Shown piece after piece: positions 52,624-61,625 of a stretch of 64,000 nt of DNA. Numbering within the stretch: position 1 is the stretch's first letter; each line of letters opens with the position of its first letter. The stretch comes from Azospirillum brasilense (GTDB lineage: Bacteria > Pseudomonadota > Alphaproteobacteria > Azospirillales > Azospirillaceae): NCBI RefSeq assembly GCF_005222205.1, contig NZ_CP032345.1:1861501-1925500 (forward strand), read 5' to 3'. Under the pieces are notes generated by a model. That model was not told the DNA's origin. It worked only from the letters and a program-made list of their open reading frames with translations, and made no database searches. The position numbers were made by a program, and so were the translations under genes.

Positions 52624-54291
52624 ATGCCCAACGACGACGCCCGCCCGCCGGAGGCTACCCCGGTTCCGCCCGCCAAGCCCCGTCTGCACGTCCTCGTGGT
52701 CGATCCCGACCCGGCGCTGGCCGGGCTGACGCGCGCCGCGCTCGACGGCTTCGCGCTGGACGGGGCGCCGGTGATGGTGCTGACCGCCGCCACCGCCGCC
52801 GAGGCGCGCGAGGCGCTGTACCGCAACCCCGGCACCGCCGCCGTCCTGCTGGAGCCGGTGCTGGACCCCGCGGCGGATGGGCCGCCCGAAGGGCTCGCCT
52901 TCATCGATCACATCCGCAAGGATCTGGGGAACAGCCGCGTCCGCATCCTGGTCTGCACCGCCCATCCCGAGCGGGCGCCGGAAGAGGAGGTGGTGGAGGG
53001 GCACGACGTCAGCGACTACCGCCTGAAGGACGGACTGACGGCGCGCACGCTGCGCACCGCCGTCGTCCCGCGGCTGCGCGCCTTCGCCAACCTGCAGACC
53101 CAGGCGGCCGGGCGCAAGGCGCTGGCCCGCATGCTGGTGGCGACCACCGGCCTGCTGGAGATGCGCACCCCGGATGTGCTGTTCCCCAACATCCTGCCGC
53201 GCGCCGTCGGGCTGCTGGGCATCGGGCGGCACGCCCTGCTGTGCATCCAGGGCGACACGCTGCCGCGCGACCGCCGCATCCGCGTGCGCGCCTCCACCGG
53301 GCGCTTCGCCAAATGGAAGGACGTGGACGTCGCCGAGCTGGGCGAGCCCAACGTGGCCGCCGCGCTGGAGCGGCTGAGCCCGAGTTCCGAGACCATCGTG
53401 GAGCCGGGCTACTGCGCGCTGCGGCTGCGCGCCCATGGCGGAATCATCGGCATGATCTACGTCGAGGGCCACAACAACGAGGGCACCGCGCGCGAGTGGC
53501 AGCTGCTGGAGCTGTTCCGCAACAAATGCTCCATCGCCTTCGAGAACGCCCTGCTGTTCGAGGAGCTGAACACCGCCCAGAAGGCCACCGTCCTGGCCAT
53601 GGGGTCGCTGGCCGAATACAAGGACAACGCCGCCGCCGGCCATCTCCAGCGCATCGAGCGGCTGGTCGGCGACATCGCCCGCGAGCTGCGCGTCCATGGC
53701 CGTTTCGCCGACGAGCTGGACGATGAGCTGGCGGAGAAGGTCGGGCTGGCCGCCCTGCTGCACGACGTCGGCATGCTGAGCGTGTCGGACGAGACGCTGG
53801 GCATCCCCGGCGAGCTGGCGAACAACGACATGGCCGCCATCCAGCGCCACACGCTGATCGGCCACCGCATCCTCAGCGAGGCGGCTCTGCCCCTGCGCGG
53901 GCGCAGCCTGCTGTCGATCGCCGCGGAGATCGCCCGCTACCACCACGAGCGCTACGACGGGTCGGGCTACATGGAGGGGCTGCGCGGCGGCGCCATCCCG
54001 GTGTCGGCGCGGATCATGGCGGTCGCCGACGTGTTCGACGCCCTGATCACCGACCGCCAGTACCGCAAGGCCTGGGGGGTGGAGCACGCCATCACCTGGA
54101 TCGCCGAGCGGGCGGGCAAGGACTTCGACCCGCTGGTGGTCGAGGCGTTCCTGACGGTGGTCCGCCGCATCCAGGCCGAGGAGCCGGACTGGTTCCCCAA
54201 GCCGGAGGGCGGCAACCAGGGCCTGCTGGTGGCAGCGATCGGGCGCAAGCTGCGCGCCCTGTTCGGCAACCGCGCCGAACCGATCAACTGA
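52624..54291 (+). CDS. HD-GYP-type regulator with receiver and DUF3369 domains
   Basis: 555 residues from the ATG at 52624; an in-frame ATG at 52558 is possible. The N-terminal receiver (about 20-150) starts with LHVLVVDPDPALAGLTRAAL, but the position of the phosphoacceptor Asp is a Glu (E77, AAVLLEPVLDP). A DUF3369/GAF-like domain follows (about 165-330, RALARMLVATTGLLEMRTPD-type). The HD-GYP domain has HDVGML with His380/Asp381 and HHERYDGSGYMEGL, where GYP reads GYM. HD-GYP proteins hydrolyse cyclic-di-GMP. The receiver change suggests phosphorylation-independent behaviour. It diverges from the glutamate dehydrogenase gene. Confidence 0.88.
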   Translation: MPNDDARPPEATPVPPAKPRLHVLVVDPDPALAGLTRAALDGFALDGAPVMVLTAATAAEAREALYRNPGTAAVLLEPVLDPAADGPPEGLAFIDHIRKDLGNSRVRILVCTAHPERAPEEEVVEGHDVSDYRLKDGLTARTLRTAVVPRLRAFANLQTQAAGRKALARMLVATTGLLEMRTPDVLFPNILPRAVGLLGIGRHALLCIQGDTLPRDRRIRVRASTGRFAKWKDVDVAELGEPNVAAALERLSPSSETIVEPGYCALRLRAHGGIIGMIYVEGHNNEGTAREWQLLELFRNKCSIAFENALLFEELNTAQKATVLAMGSLAEYKDNAAAGHLQRIERLVGDIARELRVHGRFADELDDELAEKVGLAALLHDVGMLSVSDETLGIPGELANNDMAAIQRHTLIGHRILSEAALPLRGRSLLSIAAEIARYHHERYDGSGYMEGLRGGAIPVSARIMAVADVFDALITDRQYRKAWGVEHAITWIAERAGKDFDPLVVEAFLTVVRRIQAEEPDWFPKPEGGNQGLLVAAIGRKLRALFGNRAEPIN

Positions 54292-54321
54292 CCCGCACCC
54301 CTGCATGACGGAAGCTGACCG

Positions 54322-54350
54322 AACGGCCTTTCCCAAGTGGAGAGGCCGTT
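54322..54350 (+). terminator. Intrinsic terminator after the HD-GYP gene
   Basis: An eight-base stem (AACGGCCT/AGGCCGTT) around a 13-base loop is followed by TTGCCGTTGCTTTCC. It lies 30 bases after the stop. The stem is moderate and the U-run interrupted, so efficiency is uncertain. Confidence 0.6.
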
Positions 54351-54428
54351 TTGCCGTTGCTTTCCGATGATGGGCACCGGCGCGGCATTGTGTCCGTTTC
54401 TCTCACAGTGGTTGCGCCTAAAATACTA

Positions 54429-54457
54429 TTGTGTACAAAAAATCGTGTTACTATGAG
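54429..54457 (+). promoter_or_regulatory. Promoter with overlapping GntR-like operator for the Bug protein gene
   Basis: TTGTGT (54429-54434) and TATGAG (54452-54457) are spaced by 17 bases and read as a sigma-70 promoter. The -35 element is part of TTGTGTACAA (54429-54438), an inverted repeat of the kind bound by FadR/VanR-type GntR regulators. A second palindrome, GTTGCGCAAC, starts at 54457, at the expected transcription start. The area is markedly A/T-rich. No regulator gene is adjacent. Confidence 0.5.
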
Positions 54458-54538
54458 TTGCGCAACCGATACCACAGAAGCGTTCCTTGGTAGCGCTCCG
54501 GCGTGGTGATCTTGCGGCAGCATTTGGCGGAGCCGACC

Positions 54539-55510
54539 ATGAAAGCCAGACGTTTCATTTCCAGTCTCCTGACCTCCTGTGCCCTGCTGTTGGGCGCGAC
54601 GGCGGCCCAGGCCGCCTATCCGGAGAAGCCGATCACCATGATCGTCGCCTACGGGGCCGGCGGATCGACCGACGTGACCGCGCGGATGCTGGCGCCCTTC
54701 ATCGAAAAATACCTGGGCGGCGGCGCGCGGATCGTGGTGATGAACCGCGGCGGCGCCGGGGGGGAGATCGGCTTCGCGGCCATCGCCGACGCCACGCCGG
54801 ACGGCTACACCATCGGCTTCATCAACACGCCGAACGTCGTCACCATCCCGATCGAGCGCAACGCCCGGTTCACGCTCGACCGGCTGGACCCGCTGGTCAA
54901 CGTCGTCGACGACCCGGGCATCATGACGGTGCATGGCGACAGCCCTTACAAGACGGTGGAGGATCTGGTCGCCCAGGCCAAGGCCAACCCGAACACCATC
55001 ACGCTGGGCTCCACCGGCGTCGGATCGGACGACCATCTGGCCATGCTGCTGCTCCAGCGGCAGGCCAATGTCCGCTTCACCCATGTGCCCTTTCCCGGCA
55101 GCGCGGAGAACTACCGCTCCATGCTCGGCCGCCACACCCAGATCTGCGGCCAGAATCTCGGCGAAGGGCTGCGCGGCAAGGCCGGCGGCGACAACATCCG
55201 CATCCTCGGCGTGATGAGCACGCAGCGCTGGGACATGGCGCCCGACCTGCCGACCTTCAAGGAACTGGGTTACAACATCACCATGGCGTCGCTGCGCGGC
55301 GTCGGCGCGCCGAAGGGCCTGCCGCCGGAGATCCGCGCCAAGCTGATCGATGCGGTGACCAAGGCCGCCAACGACCCGGAGTTCCAGAGCAAGGCCCGCG
55401 ACACCTACCAGCCGCTGCGCATCCTCGACTCGGAGGCCTTCACCGCGGAGCTGAAGGAACTGGACGGCGATTTCCGCAACCTCTGGCGCGAGTTCCCCTG
55501 GCTGAAGTGA
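54539..55510 (+). CDS. Bug/TctC family tripartite tricarboxylate transporter substrate-binding protein
   Basis: 323 residues from an ATG at 54539 with GGAG upstream. A signal peptide (LLTSCALLLGATAAQA) directs it to the periplasm. AYPEKPITMIVAYGAGGSTD is the hallmark start of mature Bug proteins, followed by NRGGAGGEIGFAAIADATPD, the loop that contacts a carboxylate through two water molecules. Members bind tri- or dicarboxylates or aromatic acids and feed TctAB. No tctA/tctB is in the window. A close paralogue lies at 57486-58469. A strong terminator follows. Confidence 0.92.
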   Translation: MKARRFISSLLTSCALLLGATAAQAAYPEKPITMIVAYGAGGSTDVTARMLAPFIEKYLGGGARIVVMNRGGAGGEIGFAAIADATPDGYTIGFINTPNVVTIPIERNARFTLDRLDPLVNVVDDPGIMTVHGDSPYKTVEDLVAQAKANPNTITLGSTGVGSDDHLAMLLLQRQANVRFTHVPFPGSAENYRSMLGRHTQICGQNLGEGLRGKAGGDNIRILGVMSTQRWDMAPDLPTFKELGYNITMASLRGVGAPKGLPPEIRAKLIDAVTKAANDPEFQSKARDTYQPLRILDSEAFTAELKELDGDFRNLWREFPWLK

Positions 55511-55545
55511 TCGGGGGAAAACCCCCACAGGCGAGGGCGCATAGG

Positions 55546-55581
55546 AAAGGCCCCTCTTCCACATGGAAGAGGGGCCTTTTT
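55546..55581. terminator. Strong intrinsic terminator between Bug gene and chemoreceptor
   Basis: A perfect 15-base stem (AAAGGCCCCTCTTCC with its complement) with an ACAT loop is followed by TTTTT on the plus strand. It stops the rightward Bug gene and probably also limits read-through from the convergent chemoreceptor gene. A smaller GGGGG-AAAA-CCCCC hairpin precedes it. Confidence 0.9.
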
Positions 55582-55631
55582 CATGGGCGGTGCCGGAGGA
55601 CGCCACGGCGTCCTCCCCGCATCGGGCCGGG

Positions 55632-57329
55632 TCAGGCCGCGGTGATCCGGGTGATGAAGGCTTCGATCTCGTTGTCCAGCCGGTTGAAGCTGCGCGACAG
55701 CTCCTCCGTCGTGGTCTGGACGGCGCCGGCGGAATGGCCGGTGGTCTCCGCCGCCTGCTGCACCAGCCGCATCTCCTGGAGCACGGCCACCGTGTCGGTG
55801 GCGGCGCGCTGCGAGCGCTCGCTGATGTCGCGGGTGGCGGCGTCCTGCTCCTCCACCGCCGCGGCGACGGTGCTGAGCGATTCGTCCACCTGCCGGATGG
55901 TGTTGACGATGGCACGGATGGCGTTGACCGCCGCGGTCGTCGCCGCCTGCACCGCCGCGATCTCCGCGCCGATCTCGTCGGTGGCCTTGGCGGTCTGGTT
56001 GGCGAGGCTCTTGACCTCCTGCGCCACCACGGCGAAGCCCTTGCCGGCCTCGCCCGCGCGCGCCGCCTCGATGGTCGCGTTCAGCGCCAGCAGGTTGGTC
56101 TGGCCGGCGATGTTGTTGATGAGGCCAACCACCTCCTCGATCTTCCGGCTGGCCTCGCTGAGGCCCTGGACGATGGAGTCGGTCCGCCCCGCCTCATCCA
56201 CCGCGCCGCGGGCGAGCTGGGTCGACTGGGTGATGGAGCGGGTGATCTCGTCGATGGAGGCGCGGAGCTGCTCGGCGCCGGCGGCCACGCTCTCCACCTC
56301 GCTCGTCGCCTCCTGCACGGCGTGGGCGACCGAGTCGCTGTGGTGGCTGGTCTGGCGGGCGTTCTCCAGCATCACGTTGGCTTCGCCGCGCATGGAATCG
56401 GCGGAGCGAACCACCTCGCCCATCATCGCCTTGACCGACGCCTCCAAGTCGGCGGCGAGGCTGTTCATGGCCCGGCGCTGCTCTTCGGCGGCGCGGGTGC
56501 GCATGGCTTCCTGCTCGCGGGCCATCTCCTGGACGCGCAGCGCGTTCTCCTTGAAGACGCGGACGGTGCGGGCCATCTGGCCGATCTCGTCGCCGCGCTC
56601 GGCGGCGGGCACCTCGTCCTCCAGCCGGCCCTGGGCCAGGCGTTCCATCACCGTGGTCAGGCGGACCACCGGACGGGCGATGTTGAAGCCGATGAACAGC
56701 GCCACGCCCACGGTGATCAGCAGGGCGACGATCGCCGAGGCGATGAAGGCCTGGGTGGTCGCGTCGACCGACGCGTTCACGTTGGCGTAGGCGTCGGCCG
56801 ACTGCTGGCGCTGGTAGGTCAGGTAATCGCGGGAGGTGCCGTTCAGGCGCCCGTAGGCGGCCTGGACCTCTTGCAGGAAATCGAGCGGATCGACGCCCAT
56901 CTTCAGCAGGTCGAGGAAGCTGGTCACCTTCGCCTGATAGGCGGCGGTGTCGGAGCCGAAGCGCTGGAGGATCTGCCCCTCCTCCTCGGTCGCGGCCGAC
57001 TGGCCCTTCATCTTGTCGGCCTGGACCTTCAGCCTGGAGAGCTGTTCGGTCAGGGCCTTCGATTCATCTTCGACCGCCTTGGGGGAGGCGTTGGCGGTGC
57101 TGAGAATCACCGTCCGGTAAAGGCCGGCGTGGGCGACGGTCAGCGTGTCGGTCAACGCCTGGACGTCCGCTTCCCGCGTGAAGGAGCGGTTGAACAGCGT
57201 GTCCAGCAGGCGTGACTGTTCCGTGATGGCGGAGCCGCCGAGCAACGCGATGGCAAGCATGCCCAGAATCGCTGTCGCCGCCGGGATTCCCATTTTGGTG
57301 GGAATGTGGAGGTGATTGAGGAAAGTCAT
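55632..57329 (-). CDS. Methyl-accepting chemotaxis protein
   Basis: 565 residues. TM1 ([18 protein letters not shown], about 18-35) and TM2 ([20 protein letters not shown]) enclose a periplasmic helical domain of about 160 residues, probably a four-helix ligand-binding module. A HAMP domain ([20 protein letters not shown]) follows, then the signalling region with the tip [20 protein letters not shown] and [19 protein letters not shown]. The C terminus lacks a CheR-tethering pentapeptide. It sits between two paralogous carboxylate-binding proteins, which suggests it senses the same compounds directly or through a bound binding protein. Confidence 0.93.
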   Translation of the reverse strand: MTFLNHLHIPTKMGIPAATAILGMLAIALLGGSAITEQSRLLDTLFNRSFTREADVQALTDTLTVAHAGLYRTVILSTANASPKAVEDESKALTEQLSRLKVQADKMKGQSAATEEEGQILQRFGSDTAAYQAKVTSFLDLLKMGVDPLDFLQEVQAAYGRLNGTSRDYLTYQRQQSADAYANVNASVDATTQAFIASAIVALLITVGVALFIGFNIARPVVRLTTVMERLAQGRLEDEVPAAERGDEIGQMARTVRVFKENALRVQEMAREQEAMRTRAAEEQRRAMNSLAADLEASVKAMMGEVVRSADSMRGEANVMLENARQTSHHSDSVAHAVQEATSEVESVAAGAEQLRASIDEITRSITQSTQLARGAVDEAGRTDSIVQGLSEASRKIEEVVGLINNIAGQTNLLALNATIEAARAGEAGKGFAVVAQEVKSLANQTAKATDEIGAEIAAVQAATTAAVNAIRAIVNTIRQVDESLSTVAAAVEEQDAATRDISERSQRAATDTVAVLQEMRLVQQAAETTGHSAGAVQTTTEELSRSFNRLDNEIEAFITRITAA

Positions 57330-57393
57330 GGAGCACCTGCTTCAACCATTGGCCGGTCCGTTGGCGCCGGATGGTCAGGGGGGCTTGAACCGC

Positions 57394-57425
57394 ACCCGCC
57401 GCAGGCCGGTCGGCCGGCGGCGGGT
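57394..57425 (-). terminator. Possible terminator hairpin downstream of the second Bug gene
   Basis: ACCCGCCGC (57394-57402) pairs with GCGGCGGGT (57417-57425) around a 14-base GC-rich loop. It lies 60 bases after the Bug gene stop and before the chemoreceptor start, and could end or attenuate transcription between them. There is no clear U-run. Confidence 0.4.
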
Positions 57426-57485
57426 GGTTTCACGGATGGGCCGGACCCGGACGGACCAGCCCGCCCGGGTCGCGTCAGCCCCGGA

Positions 57486-58469
57486 TCACTTCAGCCAGGG
57501 CGACGACTGCCACAGCGACTTCAGCTCGGTGTCGAGCTGCTTCAGCTCCGCCGCGAAGGCGTCGGGGCTGAGGACGCGCAGCGGCTGGAAGGTCTCCTTG
57601 GCCTCGGCCTTCGCCACGAACTCCGGATCGGTGGCGGCCTTGGTGACGGCGTCCACCAGCTTGGCGCGGACATCGGCGGGCAGGCCCTTCGGCGCGCAGA
57701 CGCCGCGCAGCGAGGCCATCAGCACCGGGTAGCCCTGCTCCGCGAAGGTCGGGATGTCCGGGGCGGCCTTCCAGCGCTCCTTGCTCATCACGCCCAGCAC
57801 GCGGATCTGGTCGGTGGCCTGGCCGCGCAGCCCCTCGCCCAGGTTCTGGCCGCTGATCTGGATCTTCTTGGCGAGCATCGCCTTGTAGTTGGCGGCGGAG
57901 CCGGAGAAGGGCACGTGGGTGAACTGCACGCCCGCCTGGCGCTGCACCAGCAGCATGGCGAGCTGGTCGTCCGAACCCACGCCGGTGGTGCCGACGGTGA
58001 CGGTGTTCGGGTTGGCCTTGGCGTGCTCCACGACGTCCTTCAGCGTCTTGAAGGTGCTGTCGCCGGGAACGCTCCACACGCCGGGATCGTCGACGACGTT
58101 GACCAGCGGGTCCAGCCGGTCCGCCGAGAAGCGGGCCTGACGCTCGATCGGGATCGACACCATGTTCGGCGTGTTGCAGAAGCCGATGGAGTAGCCGTCC
58201 GGTGCTGCGTCGGCGATGGCTGCGAAGCCGATCTCGCCGCCGGCGCCCGGCTTGTTCACCACTTCGATCCGGGTGCCGCCCAGATGCTTCTCGATGAAGG
58301 GAGCCAGCAGGCGCGCGGTCACGTCGGTCGATCCGCCGGCGTCGTAGGCGACGACCACGGTGATCGGCTTCTCGGGATAGGCGGCCCGGGCCGTCGACAG
58401 AGCGGTCGTCGACATGGCCAGCGCCAGGGTCCCGGCCGCCAGCGCCAGGAACTTGCTGCGAATGATCAT
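57486..58469 (-). CDS. Bug/TctC family tripartite tricarboxylate transporter substrate-binding protein (paralogue)
   Basis: 327 residues from an ATG at 58469 with AAGGG upstream; the frame extends to 58625 without a ribosome site. A signal peptide (LALAAGTLALAMSTTALS) is followed by AAYPEKPITVVVAYDAGGST and NKPGAGGEIGFAAIADAAPD, the same motifs as the Bug protein at 54539. The two proteins are very similar throughout (shared blocks such as ARFSADRLDPLVNVVDDPG against ARFTLDRLDPLVNVVDDPG). They differ enough to be separate ligands or a diverged duplication. It is 150 bases upstream of the chemoreceptor gene on the same strand. Confidence 0.92.
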   Translation of the reverse strand: MIIRSKFLALAAGTLALAMSTTALSTARAAYPEKPITVVVAYDAGGSTDVTARLLAPFIEKHLGGTRIEVVNKPGAGGEIGFAAIADAAPDGYSIGFCNTPNMVSIPIERQARFSADRLDPLVNVVDDPGVWSVPGDSTFKTLKDVVEHAKANPNTVTVGTTGVGSDDQLAMLLVQRQAGVQFTHVPFSGSAANYKAMLAKKIQISGQNLGEGLRGQATDQIRVLGVMSKERWKAAPDIPTFAEQGYPVLMASLRGVCAPKGLPADVRAKLVDAVTKAATDPEFVAKAEAKETFQPLRVLSPDAFAAELKQLDTELKSLWQSSPWLK

Positions 58470-59014
58470 CTGGATGCCCTTCTTTCCTGCGGTATTGCGG
58501 AAGACCCCCTTGGCCGCGGACGCGGTGGGGTCCCGGGAGTTCCCGCCCGTCCCGACGCGGGAACAGGCTGGGCCTCCTTTTCTGAAATTCTCGTAAAGAT
58601 CGATGGTCATTGATTTCGACAGCATTGATATGTTCGGTCACGAACGACACGAAATGTCATCCTGTCCTTGTTCAGGATGGCTGCATACTTCAGTATGTTT
58701 GTCGTCGTGAAGGGCCGGTCCCGTTGCCGGCGCGGCGGCGGTGGTCGGCCGTTTTTCTCGCAAAAAGGAGCGTTTCATAGACCCAACGCTGTCAGATCGA
58801 CCATTTTGAGCGATATTGTCGCTTCAAAGTGGAAGATACACGGTTGTTGTTCGTGCATCAATCGTGCTGACCGGACGGATGACGCGGAAATCACAACGAT
58901 TTTCGTAGAATGCTTTCCATTTGGTGTGGCCTCTTGGATTTCCGCAGGATCGGCCGCGCGCGGTCAGCGTCAAATGGACGCATAATGAAAATGTCCTGCG
59001 GCGAAATGACCGCG
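58470..59014. other. 545-base intergenic region rich in short palindromes
   Basis: No gene is supported. The stretch near the Bug gene (58610-58700) is A/T-rich and holds two inverted repeats: CATCCTG with CAGGATG (58658-58679) and CATAC-TTCA-GTATG (58684-58697), both plausible regulator sites for the leftward Bug gene. The remainder up to the AEC transporter stop is moderately A/T-rich and could be a decayed gene, but I recognise nothing in it. Confidence 0.4.
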
Positions 59015-59944
59015 TCACCCCATCGCCACCATGAAGGCGACCGAAATCGAGATCGGGGACATCAGCGTGGACAGCAGCAGCGACATCGACACCAGCTCCC
59101 GCCCCGTCTGGTAGCGTTCGGCGAAGGCGTAGACGTTGACGCCGATGGGCAGCGCCGCCGCGGTGACGGCGGGGGCCAGCCAGTCCGGGGGCAGGTGGAA
59201 GACCTCCACCGCCAGGACCCAGGTCAGCACCGGGTGAAGGACCGTCTTCATCACCGCCAGGACCAGCGCCTGGCCGAACTTGCCCGACAGCTTCCCGAAG
59301 GACAGCGCGGTGCCCAGCGTGAAGCAGGCGCAGGGCAGAACGGTGGCGGCGGCGTAGTCGGCCGCCTTCATAACCGCGTCCGGCACATGGACGCCGCTCA
59401 GGTTGAAGCCCATGCCGACGACGATCGACAGGATCATCGGGCTGAGCAGGGTCGCCTTGACGGCGTTGACCGCGGCGGCGACCGGCCGCCCGCCCGCCGT
59501 CCGCTGCGCCTCGGCGATCATCGTCGCCGTGGTGAAGAGGAGCGGCGACTGGAACAGGATCAGCAGCATCACCGGGATGGCCACCGACGAACCGTAGGCG
59601 TCCATCAGGATCGGCGCGCCGAGCAGGCCGATGGAGGAGAAGGAGGGGGCGAAGCCGCCGATCGCCGCCTCGTCCCGCCGCCGGATGGACAGCATCCAGG
59701 CGGCGCCCAGCGCGAAGATGATGAAGGCCGCGACGAAGAAGGACGCCACGAACCCCCATTCGATGGGATCGGGGATCTTCGCCTTGGCCATCGCCGCGAA
59801 GAGCAGCGCCGGCAGGGCGTAGATGCCGAGAAAGCGCGACAGCCCCTGAGCCGCCGTGTTGCTGAAATTGCCCGATTTCCCGGCGTAGAAGCCGAGCGCG
59901 ACCAGGACGAACATCGGCAGCACGATTTGAAAGATGAGCGTCAT
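59015..59944 (-). CDS. AEC family transporter
   Basis: 309 residues with about ten hydrophobic segments. AEC (auxin efflux carrier) proteins move organic acids such as malonate or malate; the bacterial MdcF and YwkB proteins are related. Recognisable parts are QIVLPMFVLVALGFYAGKSG at the N terminus, LSRFLGIYALPALLFAAMAK, and the C-terminal PIGVNVYAFAERYQTGREL followed by SMSLLLSTLMSPISISVAF. It is the second gene after the RraA-like gene (77-base gap), and the context of carboxylate-binding proteins suggests a carboxylate substrate. Confidence 0.88.
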   Translation of the reverse strand: MTLIFQIVLPMFVLVALGFYAGKSGNFSNTAAQGLSRFLGIYALPALLFAAMAKAKIPDPIEWGFVASFFVAAFIIFALGAAWMLSIRRRDEAAIGGFAPSFSSIGLLGAPILMDAYGSSVAIPVMLLILFQSPLLFTTATMIAEAQRTAGGRPVAAAVNAVKATLLSPMILSIVVGMGFNLSGVHVPDAVMKAADYAAATVLPCACFTLGTALSFGKLSGKFGQALVLAVMKTVLHPVLTWVLAVEVFHLPPDWLAPAVTAAALPIGVNVYAFAERYQTGRELVSMSLLLSTLMSPISISVAFMVAMG

Positions 59945-60021
59945 GGCGGCGGAAACCGGTCTTGGGGCGGCTCGAAGGGCTGTGCGGTTCGCCGGCGGCG
60001 TGGTCCGGCGGGTGCCGGGGG

Positions 60022-60699
60022 TCAGCGCAGGGTGGGCGTCTCGACGATCTCGGGCTCCGGCACGCCCAGCACCTCCATCAGCGACTTGCCGGCGTCGAGT
60101 TGCTGCGACCAGATCTTCTCCTTGGCCATCAGCTCCAGGCAGCGCTTCAGCACCTCGTCCATCACAACCAGCGGCACCACGGTCACGCCGTCGTCGTCGC
60201 CGATGATGAGGTCGCCCGGGTTGACCACCATGCCGCCGACGCCGGCCGGGACGTCCATCTTGCCGCCGAAGGCCTTGTGCGGGCCGCGCGGCACCGAGCC
60301 CTTGGCGAAGACCGGGAAGCCGATGGTCCGGATTTCCTGGAGGTCGCGGACGGAGCCGTCGATCACCAGCCCGCCCAGGCCGCGCGACTTGCAGCCGCGG
60401 ACCACCCATTCGCCGGCCAGCGCCACCTCCTCCAGCCCGGCGCCGGCGACCACCACGACCTCGCCCGGCTCGGCCAGGCTGCAGGCGGTCAGCAGCATGC
60501 TGTTGTCGCCCGGCATCGACACGGCGGTGCGGGCCTGACCGCAGATGCGCATCCCCGGGGCGCAGGGCTTGATCCGGGCGTCCATGCTCTGGCAGCGGTT
60601 CTGCACGTCGGACGCGATGCTGCTGGGGACCGTCTTCCAGATGTCCAGCATGTCCGGGGACAGGCGCGGAAAATTCACGATGTAGCGTTGCATAGCCAT
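60022..60699 (-). CDS. RraA-like / 4-hydroxy-4-methyl-2-oxoglutarate aldolase family protein
   Basis: 225 residues from an ATG at 60699 with GAGG upstream. The family covers RraA, a regulator of RNase E, and HMG/CHA aldolases that split pyruvate from C5-C7 oxo acids in aromatic degradation. GQARTAVSMPGDNSMLL, LEEVALAGEWVVRGCKSRGL, LVIDGSVRDLQEIRTIGF and PVFAKGSVPRGPHKAF are the shared motifs, with the acidic metal-ligand Asp in DGSVRD. Length and neighbours (AEC transporter, Bug proteins) favour aldolase activity over RNase E control. Confidence 0.82.
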   Translation of the reverse strand: MAMQRYIVNFPRLSPDMLDIWKTVPSSIASDVQNRCQSMDARIKPCAPGMRICGQARTAVSMPGDNSMLLTACSLAEPGEVVVVAGAGLEEVALAGEWVVRGCKSRGLGGLVIDGSVRDLQEIRTIGFPVFAKGSVPRGPHKAFGGKMDVPAGVGGMVVNPGDLIIGDDDGVTVVPLVVMDEVLKRCLELMAKEKIWSQQLDAGKSLMEVLGVPEPEIVETPTLR

Positions 60700-61296
60700 G
60701 GGAAGGACCTCTTGTCGTCTGGGCGGGTTGCCGTCTGGGCTGTACGAAGCGGGGCTTGGAAGCGCGACCAGCGGCACCGCCGGTCGCAGCGCGACGACAG
60801 CGGAGCCGGTGACGATCAGGCGGGGGAGGGCCGGTGTTGCCGGAGCGGCGGACGCCGGCCGGACAGGAGCGTCCTATCCGGGAAAATCACGGGATCAGCC
60901 CGTCCGACGCAACCAGACCATCCATGGTGCATACAACCCTAACCGGATAGAAGTTCTATTTGTTTCGTATTTGAAGCATAGTCCGTCCAGGGGTCATACG
61001 CAAGTAGGTTGCCCAATAGTAAATTTATTCACGCGGTCATATGGGGTATGTGCGCGGGGAATGACCTACAAAGGCATGCCGTTTGTCCTGTTTCGCGTCT
61101 TTAGATTGCGTCTTCCGGCGGCGCGCGCCCTGTATGGCTGCGTTGGGCCGGAGTTGGGACTCTCAGGGGGTGAGGCGTCGGTCGCGGCCGGCGGCCGGCT
61201 GCGGTGCAGACTCGGCTTCGGAGCGGACTCGGTTTCAGAAGCGCAGGTGCCGGTTGCGGACTCGCAACGCGCGGGGATCGGGGATGGGCGGGCGGG
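60700..61296. other. Long intergenic region upstream of the RraA-like gene
   Basis: No gene is supported. The part 60920-61075 is strongly A/T-rich compared with the window and should contain the promoter of the leftward RraA-like gene. The remainder toward the tRNA is GC-rich without recognisable features. Confidence 0.4.
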
Positions 61297-61334
61297 AAAA
61301 ACGAAAAAGGCCGGCACCCGAAGGTCCAGCCTTT
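61297..61334 (-). terminator. Terminator of the tRNA-Gly gene
   Basis: On the minus strand an imperfect stem (AAAGGC...GCCTTT with internal GGACC/GGTGCC pairing) and a TTCG loop is followed by TTTTTCGTTTTT. It lies 53 bases beyond the tRNA 3' end, the right place for its terminator. Confidence 0.8.
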
Positions 61335-61386
61335 CCATCCACCGATCTGGCTCCCGTCTGGAGGATCATCGCCTCCGCCGGGAGAA

Positions 61387-61461
61387 TGGAGCGGGCGAAG
61401 GGATTCGAACCCTCGACCCCAACCTTGGCAAGGTTGTGCTCTACCCCTGAGCTACGCCCGC
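61387..61461 (-). tRNA. tRNA-Gly (anticodon GCC)
   Basis: 75 bases including an encoded CCA end. The acceptor stem is GCGGGCG/CGCCCGC, with a U discriminator before CCA. The D arm starts GTAGCTCAGGGGTAGAGC. The anticodon stem-loop ACCTTGCCAAGGT reads GCC in the loop CTTGCCAAG, which decodes GGC and GGU glycine codons. The T arm is GAGGGTTCGAATCCCTT. All stems pair, so the molecule looks functional. Confidence 0.97.
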
Positions 61462-61625
61462 GCTCCGTTTCGCTGCCGTTCGGACCCGTGTGTCGGTGCC
61501 GTCCGGCGGCGTGCGGCGGACTATACTCATGGATTTGCGCAATGCAAGCGTCATGTTTCACTTTTCTCGGGCGCCTGGGCGAATTTTCCCGGACGAATTT
61601 TCCCGGCACCGCTAAAGATGGAGCC

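Noticed and set aside
58668..58985. Plus-strand frame of about 105 residues between Bug and AEC genes
   Set aside because: No ribosome site, no homology-like pattern, and irregular residue composition.
61083..61625. Plus-strand upstream extension of the ProX gene
   Set aside because: It would run through the tRNA-Gly gene and its terminator. The ATG at 61626 gives a standard ProX length.
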